Counted from the stretch's first letter, positions 23,397 through 31,965 are shown. The stretch: 64,000 nt of DNA from Nocardia sp. alder85J (GCF_020176955.2 NZ_JAIUCZ020000005.1:186001-250000), one strand, 5' to 3'. Numbers and translations: made by a program. Notes: generated by a model not told the origin, from the letters alone.

Positions 23397-24245
23397 ATGG
23401 CTGAGCAGCCCACCCTGGCGGACCGCACGATGGTGATCTCCGGCGCCAGCCGCGGGATCGGGCTGGCGATCGCGGTGGCGGCCGCCCGGCAGGGTGCGAA
23501 TGTGGTGCTGCTGGCCAAGACCGCGGAACCGCATCCACGGCTGCCGGGTACGGTGCACACCGCCGCCGCCGAGATCGAGGCGGCCGGCGGCCGGGCCGCG
23601 GCGGTGGTCGGCGACGTGCGCAACGAAGAGGACGTGCAGCGGGTGATCGACACCGCCGTCGAGAAGTTCGGCGGGGTGGACATCTGCGTCAACAACGCCA
23701 GCGCCATCGCCACCGAACCCACCGAGAAGTTGTCGGCGAAGAAGTTCGGGCTGATGCAGGACATCAACCTGCGCGGCACCTTCCTGCTCACCAAGGCCGC
23801 CGTGCCGCATCTGCGGGCCTCGTCGAACGCGCACGTGCTCACCATCGCGCCGCCGTTGAACCTCCATCCGTATTGGCTGGGTGTGCATCCGTCCTACACG
23901 CTGTCCAAGTACGGCATGACCATTTTGGCGCTGGGCTGGGCAAGCGAGTACGCCGAGGCGGGCATCGCCTCCAACTGCCTGTGGCCGGAGACCTTCATCG
24001 CGACCTCGGCGGTGGCCAACATGCCCGACGGCGAGCAGCAGCTCACCGCGGCCCGCAGCCCGGAGATCATGGCCGACGCGGCGGTGGCGATCCTGTCCCG
24101 GCCGGCCCGCGAGTTCACCGGTCGCGCCCTGATCGATGCCGAGATGCTCACCGAGCACGCCGGGATCGCGGACCTGTCCGGCTACGGCGGTGGCGACCGT
24201 CCCACCCCGGATCTGTTCCTGGACAGCGCGATTCCCGAAGCCTGA
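23397..24245 (+). CDS. SDR oxidoreductase, HSDL2/AtuG-like
   Basis: A 282-residue short-chain dehydrogenase with cofactor motif GASRGIGLAIA and the insert NVVLLAKTAEPHPRLPGTVH that marks the HSDL2-like subgroup, which includes proteins of citronellol/terpene catabolism. NNAS replaces the usual NNAG. The catalytic Tyr-x-x-x-Lys is in SYTLSKYGMT; the usual catalytic Ser region reads LTIAPPLNL, as in other HSDL2 members. Two adjacent ATGs (23394, 23397) follow AAAAAGGAGA; 23397 gives the normal MAEQPTLADRT. First of a three-gene rightward operon. The link with the mutase operon suggests action on a hydroxyacyl-CoA or alcohol of the same pathway. Confidence 0.85.
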   Translation: MAEQPTLADRTMVISGASRGIGLAIAVAAARQGANVVLLAKTAEPHPRLPGTVHTAAAEIEAAGGRAAAVVGDVRNEEDVQRVIDTAVEKFGGVDICVNNASAIATEPTEKLSAKKFGLMQDINLRGTFLLTKAAVPHLRASSNAHVLTIAPPLNLHPYWLGVHPSYTLSKYGMTILALGWASEYAEAGIASNCLWPETFIATSAVANMPDGEQQLTAARSPEIMADAAVAILSRPAREFTGRALIDAEMLTEHAGIADLSGYGGGDRPTPDLFLDSAIPEA

Positions 24246-24301
24246 GCCGGACGACCACTTCCGGGCCGACAGCCGCCCATCCGACATCCGGGAAAGGAAT
24301 C

Positions 24302-24733
24302 GTCGTGACATCTGCCGACACCACACGCCGCGAACTCTGGGAGGCGGGCCTGCAGGTCCGTCGCGAGGTCGTGGGCTCCGAGTACGTCGACCGGGCGCTG
24401 GCCGCCGCCGACGACTTCCAGTTGCCCATGCAGGAACTCGTCACCGAGTACTGCTGGGGTTCGGTGTGGACCCGGCCCGGCCTGGACCGCCGCACCCGCT
24501 CCATGCTGAATCTGGCGATGCTGGCCACGCTGAACCGGTCCAGTGAATTCGCCACCCACGTGCGCGGCGCGCTGACCAACGGGGTCACCGAGGAGGAGAT
24601 CCGGGAAGTGCTGTTGCAGGCCACCATCTACGCCGGGGTGCCCGCCGGGGTGGAGGCGTTCCGGATCGCCGGGCCGATCCTGGCCGAACACCGCGCCGCC
24701 GCTGCCGAATCCGGGTCGGAGGCGCACTCGTGA
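24302..24733 (+). CDS. Carboxymuconolactone decarboxylase-like protein (CMD/AhpD family)
   Basis: A 143-residue all-helical protein of the carboxymuconolactone decarboxylase family: YCWGSVWTRPGLDRRTRSML, then LNRSSEFATHVRGALTNGVT and the typical end EIREVLLQATIYAGVPAGVE. The CxxC peroxidatic motif of AhpD is absent, which favours the PcaC-like, non-peroxidase branch. The GTG at 24302 follows AAAGGAA. It overlaps the next gene by 4 bases. No beta-ketoadipate genes accompany it, so it is unlikely to act in protocatechuate breakdown. A decarboxylation or tautomerisation step in the local pathway is inferred from context only. Confidence 0.85.
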   Translation, partial: VVTSADTTRRELWEAGLQVRREVVGSEYVDRALAAADDFQLPMQELVTEYCWGSVWTRPGLDRRTRSMLNLAMLATLNRSSEFATHVRGALTNGVTEEEIREVLLQATIYAGVPAGVEAFRIAGPILAEHRAAAAESGSEAHS

Positions 24734-25611
24734 ACGGGCCGGTCGCTTTCATCGGCCTGGGCAACATGGGCCGGCCGATGTCGCGGCGGCTGGTCGAGGC
24801 CGGGGTCGACGTGATCGGCTTCGATCCGGCCGAATCCGCCCGCGCGGCACTGGTTTCCGCCGGTGGCCGGGTGGCCGACACCGCCGCGGCGGCGGTCGCC
24901 GGGGCCGGGTTCGTGATCCTGATGCTGCCGACCTCCGCGATCGTGGAGGCGGTGCTCGGCGACGCGGCGGTGCTGGCCGAATTGCGGCCCGGCACCGTGG
25001 TGATCGATATGAGTTCGTCGGAACCCGAATCGACGCAACGACTCTCGGCCGCGTTGGCGGAACGGGAGATCACCCTGGTCGACGCGCCGGTCTCCGGCGG
25101 GGTGCCCGGCGCGAACGCGGGCACGCTGGCGCTGATCGCGGGCGGCCCGGACGCGGCCGTCGCGAGCGTCGCCGGGCTGCTGGCGCCGCTGGGCCGGTTG
25201 CAGCACGTGGGTGCGAGCGGCGCCGGGCACGCGGTGAAGGCGATCAACAATCTGATGTCGGCGATCCATCTGCTGGGTTCGTCGGAGGGGGTCGCGATCG
25301 GGCAGCGCTTCGGGGTGGATCCGAAGGTGCTGATCGACACCATCAACATCTCCTCCGGGCGCAGCGCCTCCACCGAGCTGAAGTTCCCGCGGTTCATCCT
25401 GCCCGGCACCTACGACTCGGGCTTCGCGATGAGCTTGATGGTCAAGGACATTCGCATCGCGCAGGGGCTGGCCGCGGCGGTCGGCGCGCATGTCCCGCTC
25501 AGCGAGCGGGCCGTGGAGCTGTGGGCCGCGGCCTCCGGCGATCTCGGGCCCGGCGCGGATCAGACCGATATCGCGCGGTGGATCGGCGACCGGACCACCG
25601 ATCCGGCCTGA
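24730..25611 (+). CDS. 3-hydroxyisobutyrate dehydrogenase-family NAD(P) oxidoreductase
   Basis: A 293-residue beta-hydroxyacid dehydrogenase. The N-terminal cofactor motif is FIGLGNMGRPMSRRL, the substrate motif is DAPVSGGVPGANAGTLALIAGG, and the catalytic Lys is in GAGHAVKAINNLM. All four signature regions of the family are intact. The closest functional types are 3-hydroxyisobutyrate and tartronate semialdehyde dehydrogenases. The GTG start overlaps the decarboxylase-like stop (GTGA). It ends the rightward operon, followed by a bidirectional hairpin. In a pathway with a carbon-skeleton mutase it could oxidise a branched hydroxyacid product, but the substrate is not known. Confidence 0.88.
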   Translation: MNGPVAFIGLGNMGRPMSRRLVEAGVDVIGFDPAESARAALVSAGGRVADTAAAAVAGAGFVILMLPTSAIVEAVLGDAAVLAELRPGTVVIDMSSSEPESTQRLSAALAEREITLVDAPVSGGVPGANAGTLALIAGGPDAAVASVAGLLAPLGRLQHVGASGAGHAVKAINNLMSAIHLLGSSEGVAIGQRFGVDPKVLIDTINISSGRSASTELKFPRFILPGTYDSGFAMSLMVKDIRIAQGLAAAVGAHVPLSERAVELWAAASGDLGPGADQTDIARWIGDRTTDPA

Positions 25612-25693
25612 TACGCGGCCGTACCCGCCGACCGGCTCACACCGATGCGACAGGCGGGCACATCGGCGTATGCCGTTCGCTCACAACATTTCC

Positions 25694-25724
25694 CGGGCCC
25701 GTCGGCAGCACGCCGACGGGCCCG
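25694..25724. terminator. Bidirectional hairpin between convergent genes
   Basis: CGGGCCCGTCGGC and its reverse complement GCCGACGGGCCCG flank a 5-base loop. It sits between the stops of the 3-hydroxyisobutyrate dehydrogenase-like gene (25611, plus) and the MarR gene (25742, minus). It would serve both transcripts and marks the right edge of the catabolic block. Confidence 0.72.
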
Positions 25725-25741
25725 CGATATTTCCGCCGCCT

Positions 25742-26218
25742 TCAGCCCGCCTGCCGGAAATCCGCCGCGCGCGGCCAGGACCGGCCCTCGATGCGCTCGA
25801 TGCCGACGTTGAATCGCTGTAGGTACGCGGCGAATTCGGCGATCTCGGCGTCGGTCCACCGCTCGAACACCATCTCCAGGCCCGCGATGTTGCCGAGCCG
25901 TTCCAGTTCCAGGCGCCGCTCCCCCTCCTCGGTGATCCGGAACTTCCGCGCGATGCCGCCGTCCGGATCCGGGATGCGCCGCACCAGCCCCGCGCGCCAC
26001 ATGGCGGCGGTCTGCCGGTTCAGCGTGGAGGCGTCGAGCCCGAAGGCGTCGCTGAGTTGCCCGATCGACATCGGCCCCTCGGCCCGGATCCGGCTCAGCA
26101 GCACATAGGCGCTGTAGCGGTCCAGTGCCGCGCCCTCGCGCCGCCGCGAGGTGCCCGGGTTCATCCGTCGCCCGAGCAGCATCGTCTCCAGTTCGATGTC
26201 CGCAACCGGCCTGTCCAT
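25742..26218 (-). CDS. MarR-family transcriptional regulator
   Basis: A 158-residue winged-helix regulator: SAYVLLSRIRAEGPMSIGQL, then SDAFGLDASTLNRQTAAMWR as the recognition-helix region, and a wing with RRIPDPDGGIARKFRITEEG. The ATG at 26218 follows GGAAGGATCGAG; an upstream extension would read through the divergent promoter. It is divergent from an MFS efflux pump, with two palindromic sites in between, the classic arrangement of a ligand-responsive repressor that controls itself and its pump. The inducer is unknown. It does not obviously control the GAGAATA palindromes, which are absent from its own promoter. Confidence 0.86.
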   Translation of the reverse strand: MDRPVADIELETMLLGRRMNPGTSRRREGAALDRYSAYVLLSRIRAEGPMSIGQLSDAFGLDASTLNRQTAAMWRAGLVRRIPDPDGGIARKFRITEEGERRLELERLGNIAGLEMVFERWTDAEIAEFAAYLQRFNVGIERIEGRSWPRAADFRQAG

Positions 26219-26292
26219 CTCGATCCTTCCCGACACGATCGGCATTGATCGTGTGCCCGCATCGTCCCACGCGAGACGTGCACCACATCTAT

Positions 26293-26325
26293 TGTGCATC
26301 ATACACATTCTATGTACGGTGCATA
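26293..26325. promoter_or_regulatory. Two operator-like palindromes between marR and MFS gene
   Basis: TGTGCAT-C-ATACACA (26293-26307) and TATGTAC-G-GTGCATA (26311-26325) are each 15-base inverted repeats with one mismatch, and they share the same half-site (GTGCAT and its variants). Their centres are 18 bases apart. They lie in an AT-rich divergent promoter, close to the MFS start. This is what a MarR dimer pair would bind. Confidence 0.65.
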
Positions 26326-26361
26326 TAGTTGAACTTCCGTTCAGAGGGAAAGAAGCACTCC

Positions 26362-27825
26362 ATGCCCGCATCGACCCCGGTCCGGCCCGGCAGCATCCTC
26401 GCGGTGCTCGCCTACACCGGCATCGTGGCGTCGCTGATGCAGACGCTGGTGGTGCCGCTGCTCGGCCAGCTGCCCACGATCCTGCACAGCAACTCCTCGA
26501 CCACCGCCTGGGTGGTCACCATCACCCTGCTCGTCGGCGCCGTCGCCACACCCGTCGCCGGTCGTCTCGGCGACATGCTCGGCAAACGCCGCATGCTGAT
26601 CGCCTCGACCGTGCCGCTGATCGCCGGTTCGGTGATCGCCGCGCTCGCGGTCAACGCGCCGATGATGATCGTCGGCCGCGGCCTGCAGGGCCTCGGTTTC
26701 GGCACCATCCCACTGGCCGTCGCGCTGCTGCGCGATGTGCTCCCGCCGGAGAAGCTCGGTTCCGGTATCGCGCTGATCAGCTCCTCGCTGGGCATCGGCG
26801 GCGCGCTGGGGCTGCCGATCGCCGCCGCCATCACGCAGTACAGCAACTGGCGGGTGCTGTTCTGGGCCGCCGCCGCACTGGTGCTGGTCGCCACCGCGGC
26901 GATCACCGTCGTGGTGCCCGAGGGCACCTCCGAGGGCAAGCAGGGCCGCTTCGACGGCGCCGGCGCGGTCCTGCTCGGCGGCGGGCTGGTCTGCCTGCTG
27001 CTCGGCGTCTCCAAGGGCGCGTCCTGGGGCTGGACCAGCGGTTCGATCCTCGGCCTGTTCGCCGGCGCGATCGTCCTGCTGCTGATCTGGGGCTGGTGGG
27101 AGCTGCGCGCCGAGGAACCGCTGGTCGATCTGCGGATCACCGCGCGGCCGCAGGTGCTGTTCACCAATATCGCCACCGTCGCGGTCGGCGTCGGCATGTA
27201 CGCGCTACAACTGAGCGTCCCGCAGTTGTTGCAGTTGCCGAAGGCGCTGGGTTACGGCCTGGGCCAGTCGATGCTGGCGGCCGGCCTGTGGATGGCCCCG
27301 GCCGGCGTCATGATGATGCTCATCTCGCCGGTCGGCGCGAAGCTGTCGGCCGTGCGCGGCCCCAAGTTCACGCTGACCACCGGCGCCGTCGTCATGGCCA
27401 TCGGCTACGCCACCGGACTGCCCCTGATGCACCACGCGTGGGGCCTGCTGATCGTCAACATCATCTGCAGCTCCGGCGTCGGCTTCGCCTACGGCGCGAT
27501 GCCCGCCCTGATCATGGGTGCGGTGCCGCAGTCGGAGACCGCCGCCGCCAACGGGTTCAACACCCTGATGCGCTCGGTCGGCACCTCCATCTCGTCGGCG
27601 GTCGTCGGCGCGGTGCTGGCCACCATGAGCCTGACCCTCGGCGGTCACGTCTTCCCGACCGAGCACGGCTTCCGGGTCACCTTCCTGATCGGCTCCGGCG
27701 TCTCGCTGGTCGCCGCGCTGATCTGCCTGGCGATCCCCGTCCGCCGGGCGATCACCGACCGGCAGGCCGGCGAGTCGGCCGCCCCGACCACGGTGTCGGA
27801 CGCGGAACAGCCCGCGCGGGTCTGA
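26362..27825 (+). CDS. MFS multidrug efflux permease, DHA2 (EmrB/QacA) type
   Basis: A 487-residue integral membrane protein with about 14 hydrophobic segments, the number expected for the DHA2 drug:H+ antiporters. The loop 2-3 motif A reads GRLGDMLGKRRML, and motif C-like glycine-rich helix 5 follows (SSSLGIGGALGLPIAA). The ATG at 26362 has GAGGGAAAG upstream; the longer start at 26329 would place operator DNA close to the codon. It is divergent from the MarR gene and shares its operators, so substrate-induced derepression is likely. Substrates unknown. Confidence 0.87.
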   Translation: MPASTPVRPGSILAVLAYTGIVASLMQTLVVPLLGQLPTILHSNSSTTAWVVTITLLVGAVATPVAGRLGDMLGKRRMLIASTVPLIAGSVIAALAVNAPMMIVGRGLQGLGFGTIPLAVALLRDVLPPEKLGSGIALISSSLGIGGALGLPIAAAITQYSNWRVLFWAAAALVLVATAAITVVVPEGTSEGKQGRFDGAGAVLLGGGLVCLLLGVSKGASWGWTSGSILGLFAGAIVLLLIWGWWELRAEEPLVDLRITARPQVLFTNIATVAVGVGMYALQLSVPQLLQLPKALGYGLGQSMLAAGLWMAPAGVMMMLISPVGAKLSAVRGPKFTLTTGAVVMAIGYATGLPLMHHAWGLLIVNIICSSGVGFAYGAMPALIMGAVPQSETAAANGFNTLMRSVGTSISSAVVGAVLATMSLTLGGHVFPTEHGFRVTFLIGSGVSLVAALICLAIPVRRAITDRQAGESAAPTTVSDAEQPARV

Positions 27826-27879
27826 CCGTTACCGTCGCTTGCTGGCAACCCGTGGGCGAACAGCGCGAGGATGGCATCC

Positions 27880-28848
27880 ATGCCGACGATGCAGTCCGTG
27901 CAGACCGGTGCCACCGCCGGAACCGTCGCGGTGGTCGACATCGACCGCCCCGAACCCGGCCCCCGGGACGCCCTGGTCCGGATCCGGGCCTGCGGGATCT
28001 GCGGCACCGACGCGCTGTTCGTCACCGCCGGCGTACCCGGTCCGGACGGGCGGCTGCGGCCGATCCCGCTGGGCCACGAACCCGCCGGTGAGGTGGTCGC
28101 CGTCGGCGCCGAGGTGAGCGGCCTGGCCGATTATCTGTTGATCGAGAACGCGGTCGTCGGCACCAGCGTCGCGATCGTCCCCGATGCGCTGCCGTTCGAG
28201 GTGGCCGCGCTCAACGAGCCGATGGCGGCGGCGCGCCACTGTGTCGAGCGGTCGGGGGCGCGGCGCGGGGACACGGTGGTGGTGCTCGGTGGCGGCGCGA
28301 TCGGCCTGGGCGCCACCATCTGGCTGAAACTGCGCGGCGTCGAACACGTCGTCGTCACCGATCTGCTGCCGGAGCGGCTGGCCACCGCGTTGCAGATCGG
28401 CGCGGACGCGGTCATCGATGCGGAACGCGAGGACGTGCGGGGTCGGCTCACCGCCCTGCACGGCGAGAGCACCGACGCGCTCGGCGTGCCCCGGCCGGGC
28501 ACCGACATCTACATCGATGCCGCCGGTACCGCCGCGGCCGTCGACACCGCGGTCGGCGCCGCGAAACGGGGGGCGAAGCTCGTCGTCGCCGGTATCCACA
28601 AACGGCCCGCGCCGCTGGATCTGGACGCGGTCCGGCGCAGCGAACTGACGATCATCGGAGCGCAGCGGCATCCGGCCGAGATCTTCACCGTGACCCCGCA
28701 GCTGGCCGCGCACGCGGGCCGGTTCGCCCGCATCCTCAGCCATCGCATCCCGGCCACCGATGTGCAGGAGGCCTTCCGGCTCGCCCTCACCCCGGGCGCC
28801 GCCGAGAAGGTGGTCGTCACCTATCCCGGCACCACCGTCACCGTCTGA
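27880..28848 (+). CDS. Zinc-type alcohol dehydrogenase, apparently missing the structural-zinc lobe
   Basis: A medium-chain dehydrogenase of about 322 residues. The catalytic-zinc Cys is in RACGICGTDAL, GHEPAGEVVAVG carries the His-Glu pair, and the NAD domain has LGGGAIGLGATIW. Normal relatives continue from the G-x-x-V motif into G-D-R-V and a four-Cys structural-zinc lobe; here AVGAEVSGL jumps straight to ADYLLIENAVVGTS. About 25-40 residues are missing in frame. All the rest is well conserved, so this looks like a recent deletion or a natural lobe-less form. ATG 27880 has GAGGATGG in front; 27871 is an alternative. It probably forms an operon with the SDR 27 bases downstream. Activity is uncertain. 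Confidence 0.8.
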   Translation: MPTMQSVQTGATAGTVAVVDIDRPEPGPRDALVRIRACGICGTDALFVTAGVPGPDGRLRPIPLGHEPAGEVVAVGAEVSGLADYLLIENAVVGTSVAIVPDALPFEVAALNEPMAAARHCVERSGARRGDTVVVLGGGAIGLGATIWLKLRGVEHVVVTDLLPERLATALQIGADAVIDAEREDVRGRLTALHGESTDALGVPRPGTDIYIDAAGTAAAVDTAVGAAKRGAKLVVAGIHKRPAPLDLDAVRRSELTIIGAQRHPAEIFTVTPQLAAHAGRFARILSHRIPATDVQEAFRLALTPGAAEKVVVTYPGTTVTV

Positions 28849-28875
28849 AACCGATCGTCCACCCGAGGAGATCCC

Positions 28876-29634
28876 TTGAGCAGCAACAGTTTCGAAGACC
28901 ACGTCGCGATCGTCACCGGTGCCGGATCCGGTATCGGCCGGGCCATGGCGCAGGCGTTCGCCCGGGCGGGAGCCCATGTGGTGGTGTCCGATATCGACGG
29001 CGCCGCCGCGGAGAAGGTGGTCGCCGACATCGGCGCCACGGCGGTCCCGGTGACCACCGACATCGGCGACGAGCAGTCGGCGCAGCAGGCCGTGCGCCGC
29101 GCCCTGGACGTGTTCGGGCGCATCGACGTGCTGTGCAACAACGCCGGGATCATGGACCGGATGCAACTGCCCGCGGAGACCCCGATCGATGTCTGGGAGC
29201 GGGTGCTGCGGGTGAACCTCACCGGCACCTTCCTGATGACCAAGGCGGTGCTGCCGCACATGCTCGCCGCCGGGCACGGCGCGATCGTGAACACCGCCTC
29301 CGAGGCCGGGATCCGCGGCGCCGCCGCCGGTGTCGCCTACACCGCCTCCAAACACGGCGTGATCGGCCTCACCAAGAACGTGGCCTGGGCGTACGCACAG
29401 GACGGCATCCGCTGCAATGCGATCCTGCCCGGCCCGACCATCACCAACATCGCGAAATCGGCCGACGACTTCGACCGGGTCGGCGCCGCGCGGCTGTATC
29501 CGGTGATCCAGCTCGGTGAGCGCCAGGCCGCCCCCGAGGAGCAGGCCGAGGTGGCGGTGTTCCTGGCCTCGGACGCCGCGAGCAATATCAACGGCGCTAT
29601 CCTGCCCGTCGACGGCGGGTGGAGCGCCGCCTGA
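28876..29634 (+). CDS. SDR family oxidoreductase, classical type
   Basis: A 252-residue short-chain dehydrogenase with all signatures: GAGSGIGRAMA, Asp after strand 2 (VVVSDIDG; NAD preference), CNNAGIMD, catalytic Ser in NTASEAGI, YTASKHGV, and the C-terminal PVDGGWSAA. The start is TTG at 28876, supported by GAGGAG with good spacing; no ATG or GTG is available nearby. It follows the alcohol dehydrogenase and is convergent with the second MFS gene, from which it is separated by only 2 bases. Substrate unknown; oxidation of a sugar or hydroxy-ketone is plausible for the pair. Confidence 0.86.
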   Translation: MSSNSFEDHVAIVTGAGSGIGRAMAQAFARAGAHVVVSDIDGAAAEKVVADIGATAVPVTTDIGDEQSAQQAVRRALDVFGRIDVLCNNAGIMDRMQLPAETPIDVWERVLRVNLTGTFLMTKAVLPHMLAAGHGAIVNTASEAGIRGAAAGVAYTASKHGVIGLTKNVAWAYAQDGIRCNAILPGPTITNIAKSADDFDRVGAARLYPVIQLGERQAAPEEQAEVAVFLASDAASNINGAILPVDGGWSAA

Positions 29635-29636
29635 CC

Positions 29637-30914
29637 TCAGCCGGCCGCCGGCTGCACGACCAGGTCCGCGCTCGCCGGACCGGCCACGGCCGGCTCGAGG
29701 TGCCTGCGAGTCTTCCTGCGCGACACCAGGATTCCGGTGAAGGCGACGATCCAGACCGGATACTGCACCAGCCAGGCCACCCGGAACGCGCCGAAGGTGT
29801 ATCCGCCGGCGTGCCCGAGGACCAGGCCCATCGCCTCGATCACCAGCAGCGTCGCCAGGAAGCCGCCGATGTTCACGATGCCCTGCGCGGTACCCAGCGT
29901 GCTGCCGGGGTGGAAGGTGCGCGCGTAGTCGAAGCCGACGTTGGAGCCCGGGCCACCGATCGAGATCACCACCACCAGCAGCGCCAGCAGCCAGCCCGGC
30001 GCGGGCCGCCCGAGCGCCAGCACGCTCGTCCACATCACCACCGCGGCGACCATGATGGTCAGCACGAACTGCGACCGGCGCAGCGGGAACCGGCCGCACA
30101 GTTCGCCGATCAGCGGCCCGGCGACGATCGCCACCGCCACCGACACGGTCAGCAGCCAGCCCGCCGCCGACTGCGAGAAGCCTTGGGCCGACACCAGATA
30201 CGGCACGCCCCACATCAGCGCGAAGGTGGTGGTGGAGAACATCGTGCCCATGTGGGTGAAGAAACCCAGCCGGGTGCCGGGGTGCCGCCACAGCGCCCGC
30301 ACCTGTCCGCCCAGTTGCCGCACCCCCGCCGGCGCCGGCCGCGTCTCGGTGGAGCCCGGCGGCAGATCGCGGATCAGCGCCAGCGCCAGCACCCCGCCCA
30401 GCAGGCACAGGCTCGCGACCGTCGCGTAGGCCGGTGACCAGCCGGCCGTGTGCAGCAGCGCCAGGAACGGTACCGCCGAGAGGATCTGGCCCAGTTGCCC
30501 GAGCATCGCCGTGACCTGGGACAGCAGCGGCGCCCGCCGGGCCGGGAACCAGCGCGGCACCAGCCGCAGCACCGAGATGAAGGTGCAGGCGTCGCCGCAG
30601 CCGACCAGCACCCGCCCGATGATCGCCAGCGACAGCGTCCCGGTGACCGCCAGCAGCGCCTGCCCGCACGCCATCACCAGCGCGCCGGTGACCACCATCG
30701 CCCGCGAGCCGAACCGGTCCAGCATCAGCCCCGCCGGAATCTGCATGCCCGCGTACACGATCACCTGCAGCACCACGAATTCGGACAGCACCGACGGCCC
30801 GGCGTGGAAGCGGTCGGCGGCGGCCAGCCCCGACACCCCGAACGAGGTGCGCTGCAACACCGCGATCACATAGCCGACAACCCCGACACCCCAGACCAGA
30901 TACGCACGCCTCAT
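29637..30914 (-). CDS. MFS transporter, 12 transmembrane segments
   Basis: A 425-residue permease with twelve hydrophobic stretches in two six-helix halves. Features: an N-terminal helix LVWGVGVVGYVIAVLQR, motif A-like LMLDRFGSRAMVV, helix 4 with GRVLVGCGDACTFIS, and a cytoplasmic central loop rich in Pro and Arg. The layout resembles anion:cation-symporter/organic-acid uptake members of the family rather than DHA2 pumps, so import of a carboxylate is possible but unproven. ATG 30914 begins directly before the first helix; a longer start at 30953 adds 13 residues. It is convergent with the SDR gene. Confidence 0.82.
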   Translation of the reverse strand: MRRAYLVWGVGVVGYVIAVLQRTSFGVSGLAAADRFHAGPSVLSEFVVLQVIVYAGMQIPAGLMLDRFGSRAMVVTGALVMACGQALLAVTGTLSLAIIGRVLVGCGDACTFISVLRLVPRWFPARRAPLLSQVTAMLGQLGQILSAVPFLALLHTAGWSPAYATVASLCLLGGVLALALIRDLPPGSTETRPAPAGVRQLGGQVRALWRHPGTRLGFFTHMGTMFSTTTFALMWGVPYLVSAQGFSQSAAGWLLTVSVAVAIVAGPLIGELCGRFPLRRSQFVLTIMVAAVVMWTSVLALGRPAPGWLLALLVVVISIGGPGSNVGFDYARTFHPGSTLGTAQGIVNIGGFLATLLVIEAMGLVLGHAGGYTFGAFRVAWLVQYPVWIVAFTGILVSRRKTRRHLEPAVAGPASADLVVQPAAG

Positions 30915-31290
30915 CACCCGACAGCCTAATTCATCCCATGATCCCTCCAGCATTCACCCGGCGCGCTGACCTCGGGAATCGCCGTGCGCCAGCGGATCTC
31001 GGCCGGGACCGGGCACCGGCGCACCGGCCGCGCCGATACACTGCGTATCACATTCGCGCATCATCGGACGTCTCGTCGCGCGCCGATACCGGCCGGAAGG
31101 GGTAGACCATGTGCGGTCCGAGGCCGGAACGGTCGCGACACGACAGCACCGCGTGCGGCGGCCGCAGCCGGCGGCAGCGCGTCACCACGCCGACCGCCCG
31201 CACCTGCCGAACGGAAACGGCGGGTGAGCGCCGCGGCAGACCGCCGAGCACCGCCACCCGGGTCGCCCTCACCCGCCGGACGGAAACGCC
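30915..31290. other. Non-coding interval
   Basis: About 375 bases separate the divergent MFS and GNAT genes. The inverted repeat GATAC-ACTGC-GTATC lies at 31035-31049 and could be a regulator site. An open frame across the interval has a strongly Arg-rich product without family features, so I do not call a gene. Confidence 0.4.
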
Positions 31291-31860
31291 ATGAGCGAGC
31301 AGCCGATCGATACCGCCGAACGATCGCCGGCCGAAGTCGTTGTCGACCGGGCCGGGCTGTGGGATGCCGAATCCCTCAGCGATGTCGCGGCCGCGACCTT
31401 CCCGCTGGCCTGTCCCCCGGATCTGACGGCCACCGATATCGCGGCGTTCATCGCGGACGCGTTGTCCGGCGACCGGTTCGGCGACTACCTCACCGATCCG
31501 CACCGGACCGTGCTCAAGGCCGTCACCGACACCGACATCGTCGGCTACGCCATGCTCGTCGCCGGGGAGCCCGCCGATCCGGACGTCGCGAGCGCGGTGC
31601 GGGGACGACCGGCGCTGGAACTCGACAAGATGTACGTGCTGCCCGGTCACCACGGCGGCGAGGTGTCCGGGGCACTGATGCGGGCCGCCGTGGACGCGGC
31701 CCGCCACGCCGGATGCGCCGGGCTCTGGCTCGGTGTGAACCAGGAGAACGTGCGGGCCCAGCGCTTCTACGCCAAACACGGCTTCGAGATCGTCGGCACC
31801 CGCACCTTCACCGTCGGCACCCGGCTGTGCCGGGATTACGTCATGCAGAAGACGATCTGA
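31291..31860 (+). CDS. GNAT-family N-acetyltransferase
   Basis: A 189-residue GCN5-related acetyltransferase. The acetyl-CoA-binding region reads LDKMYVLPGHHGGEVSGALM, followed by the helix VDAARHAGCAGLWLGV and the C-terminal NVRAQRFYAKHGFEIVGTRTF. The usual Q/R-x-x-G-x-G/A loop is altered (HHGGEVSGA), but spacing is normal. The position just before the ZapE/RibD pair corresponds to the GNAT gene Rv2669 in M. tuberculosis, so I place the left edge of the conserved block here. The acceptor substrate is unknown. Confidence 0.85.
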   Translation: MSEQPIDTAERSPAEVVVDRAGLWDAESLSDVAAATFPLACPPDLTATDIAAFIADALSGDRFGDYLTDPHRTVLKAVTDTDIVGYAMLVAGEPADPDVASAVRGRPALELDKMYVLPGHHGGEVSGALMRAAVDAARHAGCAGLWLGVNQENVRAQRFYAKHGFEIVGTRTFTVGTRLCRDYVMQKTI

Positions 31861-31965
31861 CACAACGTATCCCGCGCAGGCGCCCGCAATCGCCGTCGGC
31901 AATGCGGCGACGGCCCGAACGCGGCGGCCTCGGGCGTCGGACCACCGCAGCGGCGACCTCGGGCG

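Noticed and set aside
2069..25611. KstR2-regulated HIP (steroid ring C/D) cluster
   Set aside because: IpdA/IpdB, IpdC and kstR2 are absent, and the palindrome does not resemble the KstR2 motif as I remember it.
27829..30669. A 946-codon open frame on the minus strand
   Set aside because: It covers three well-supported genes on the other strand or in another frame and has a low-complexity product.
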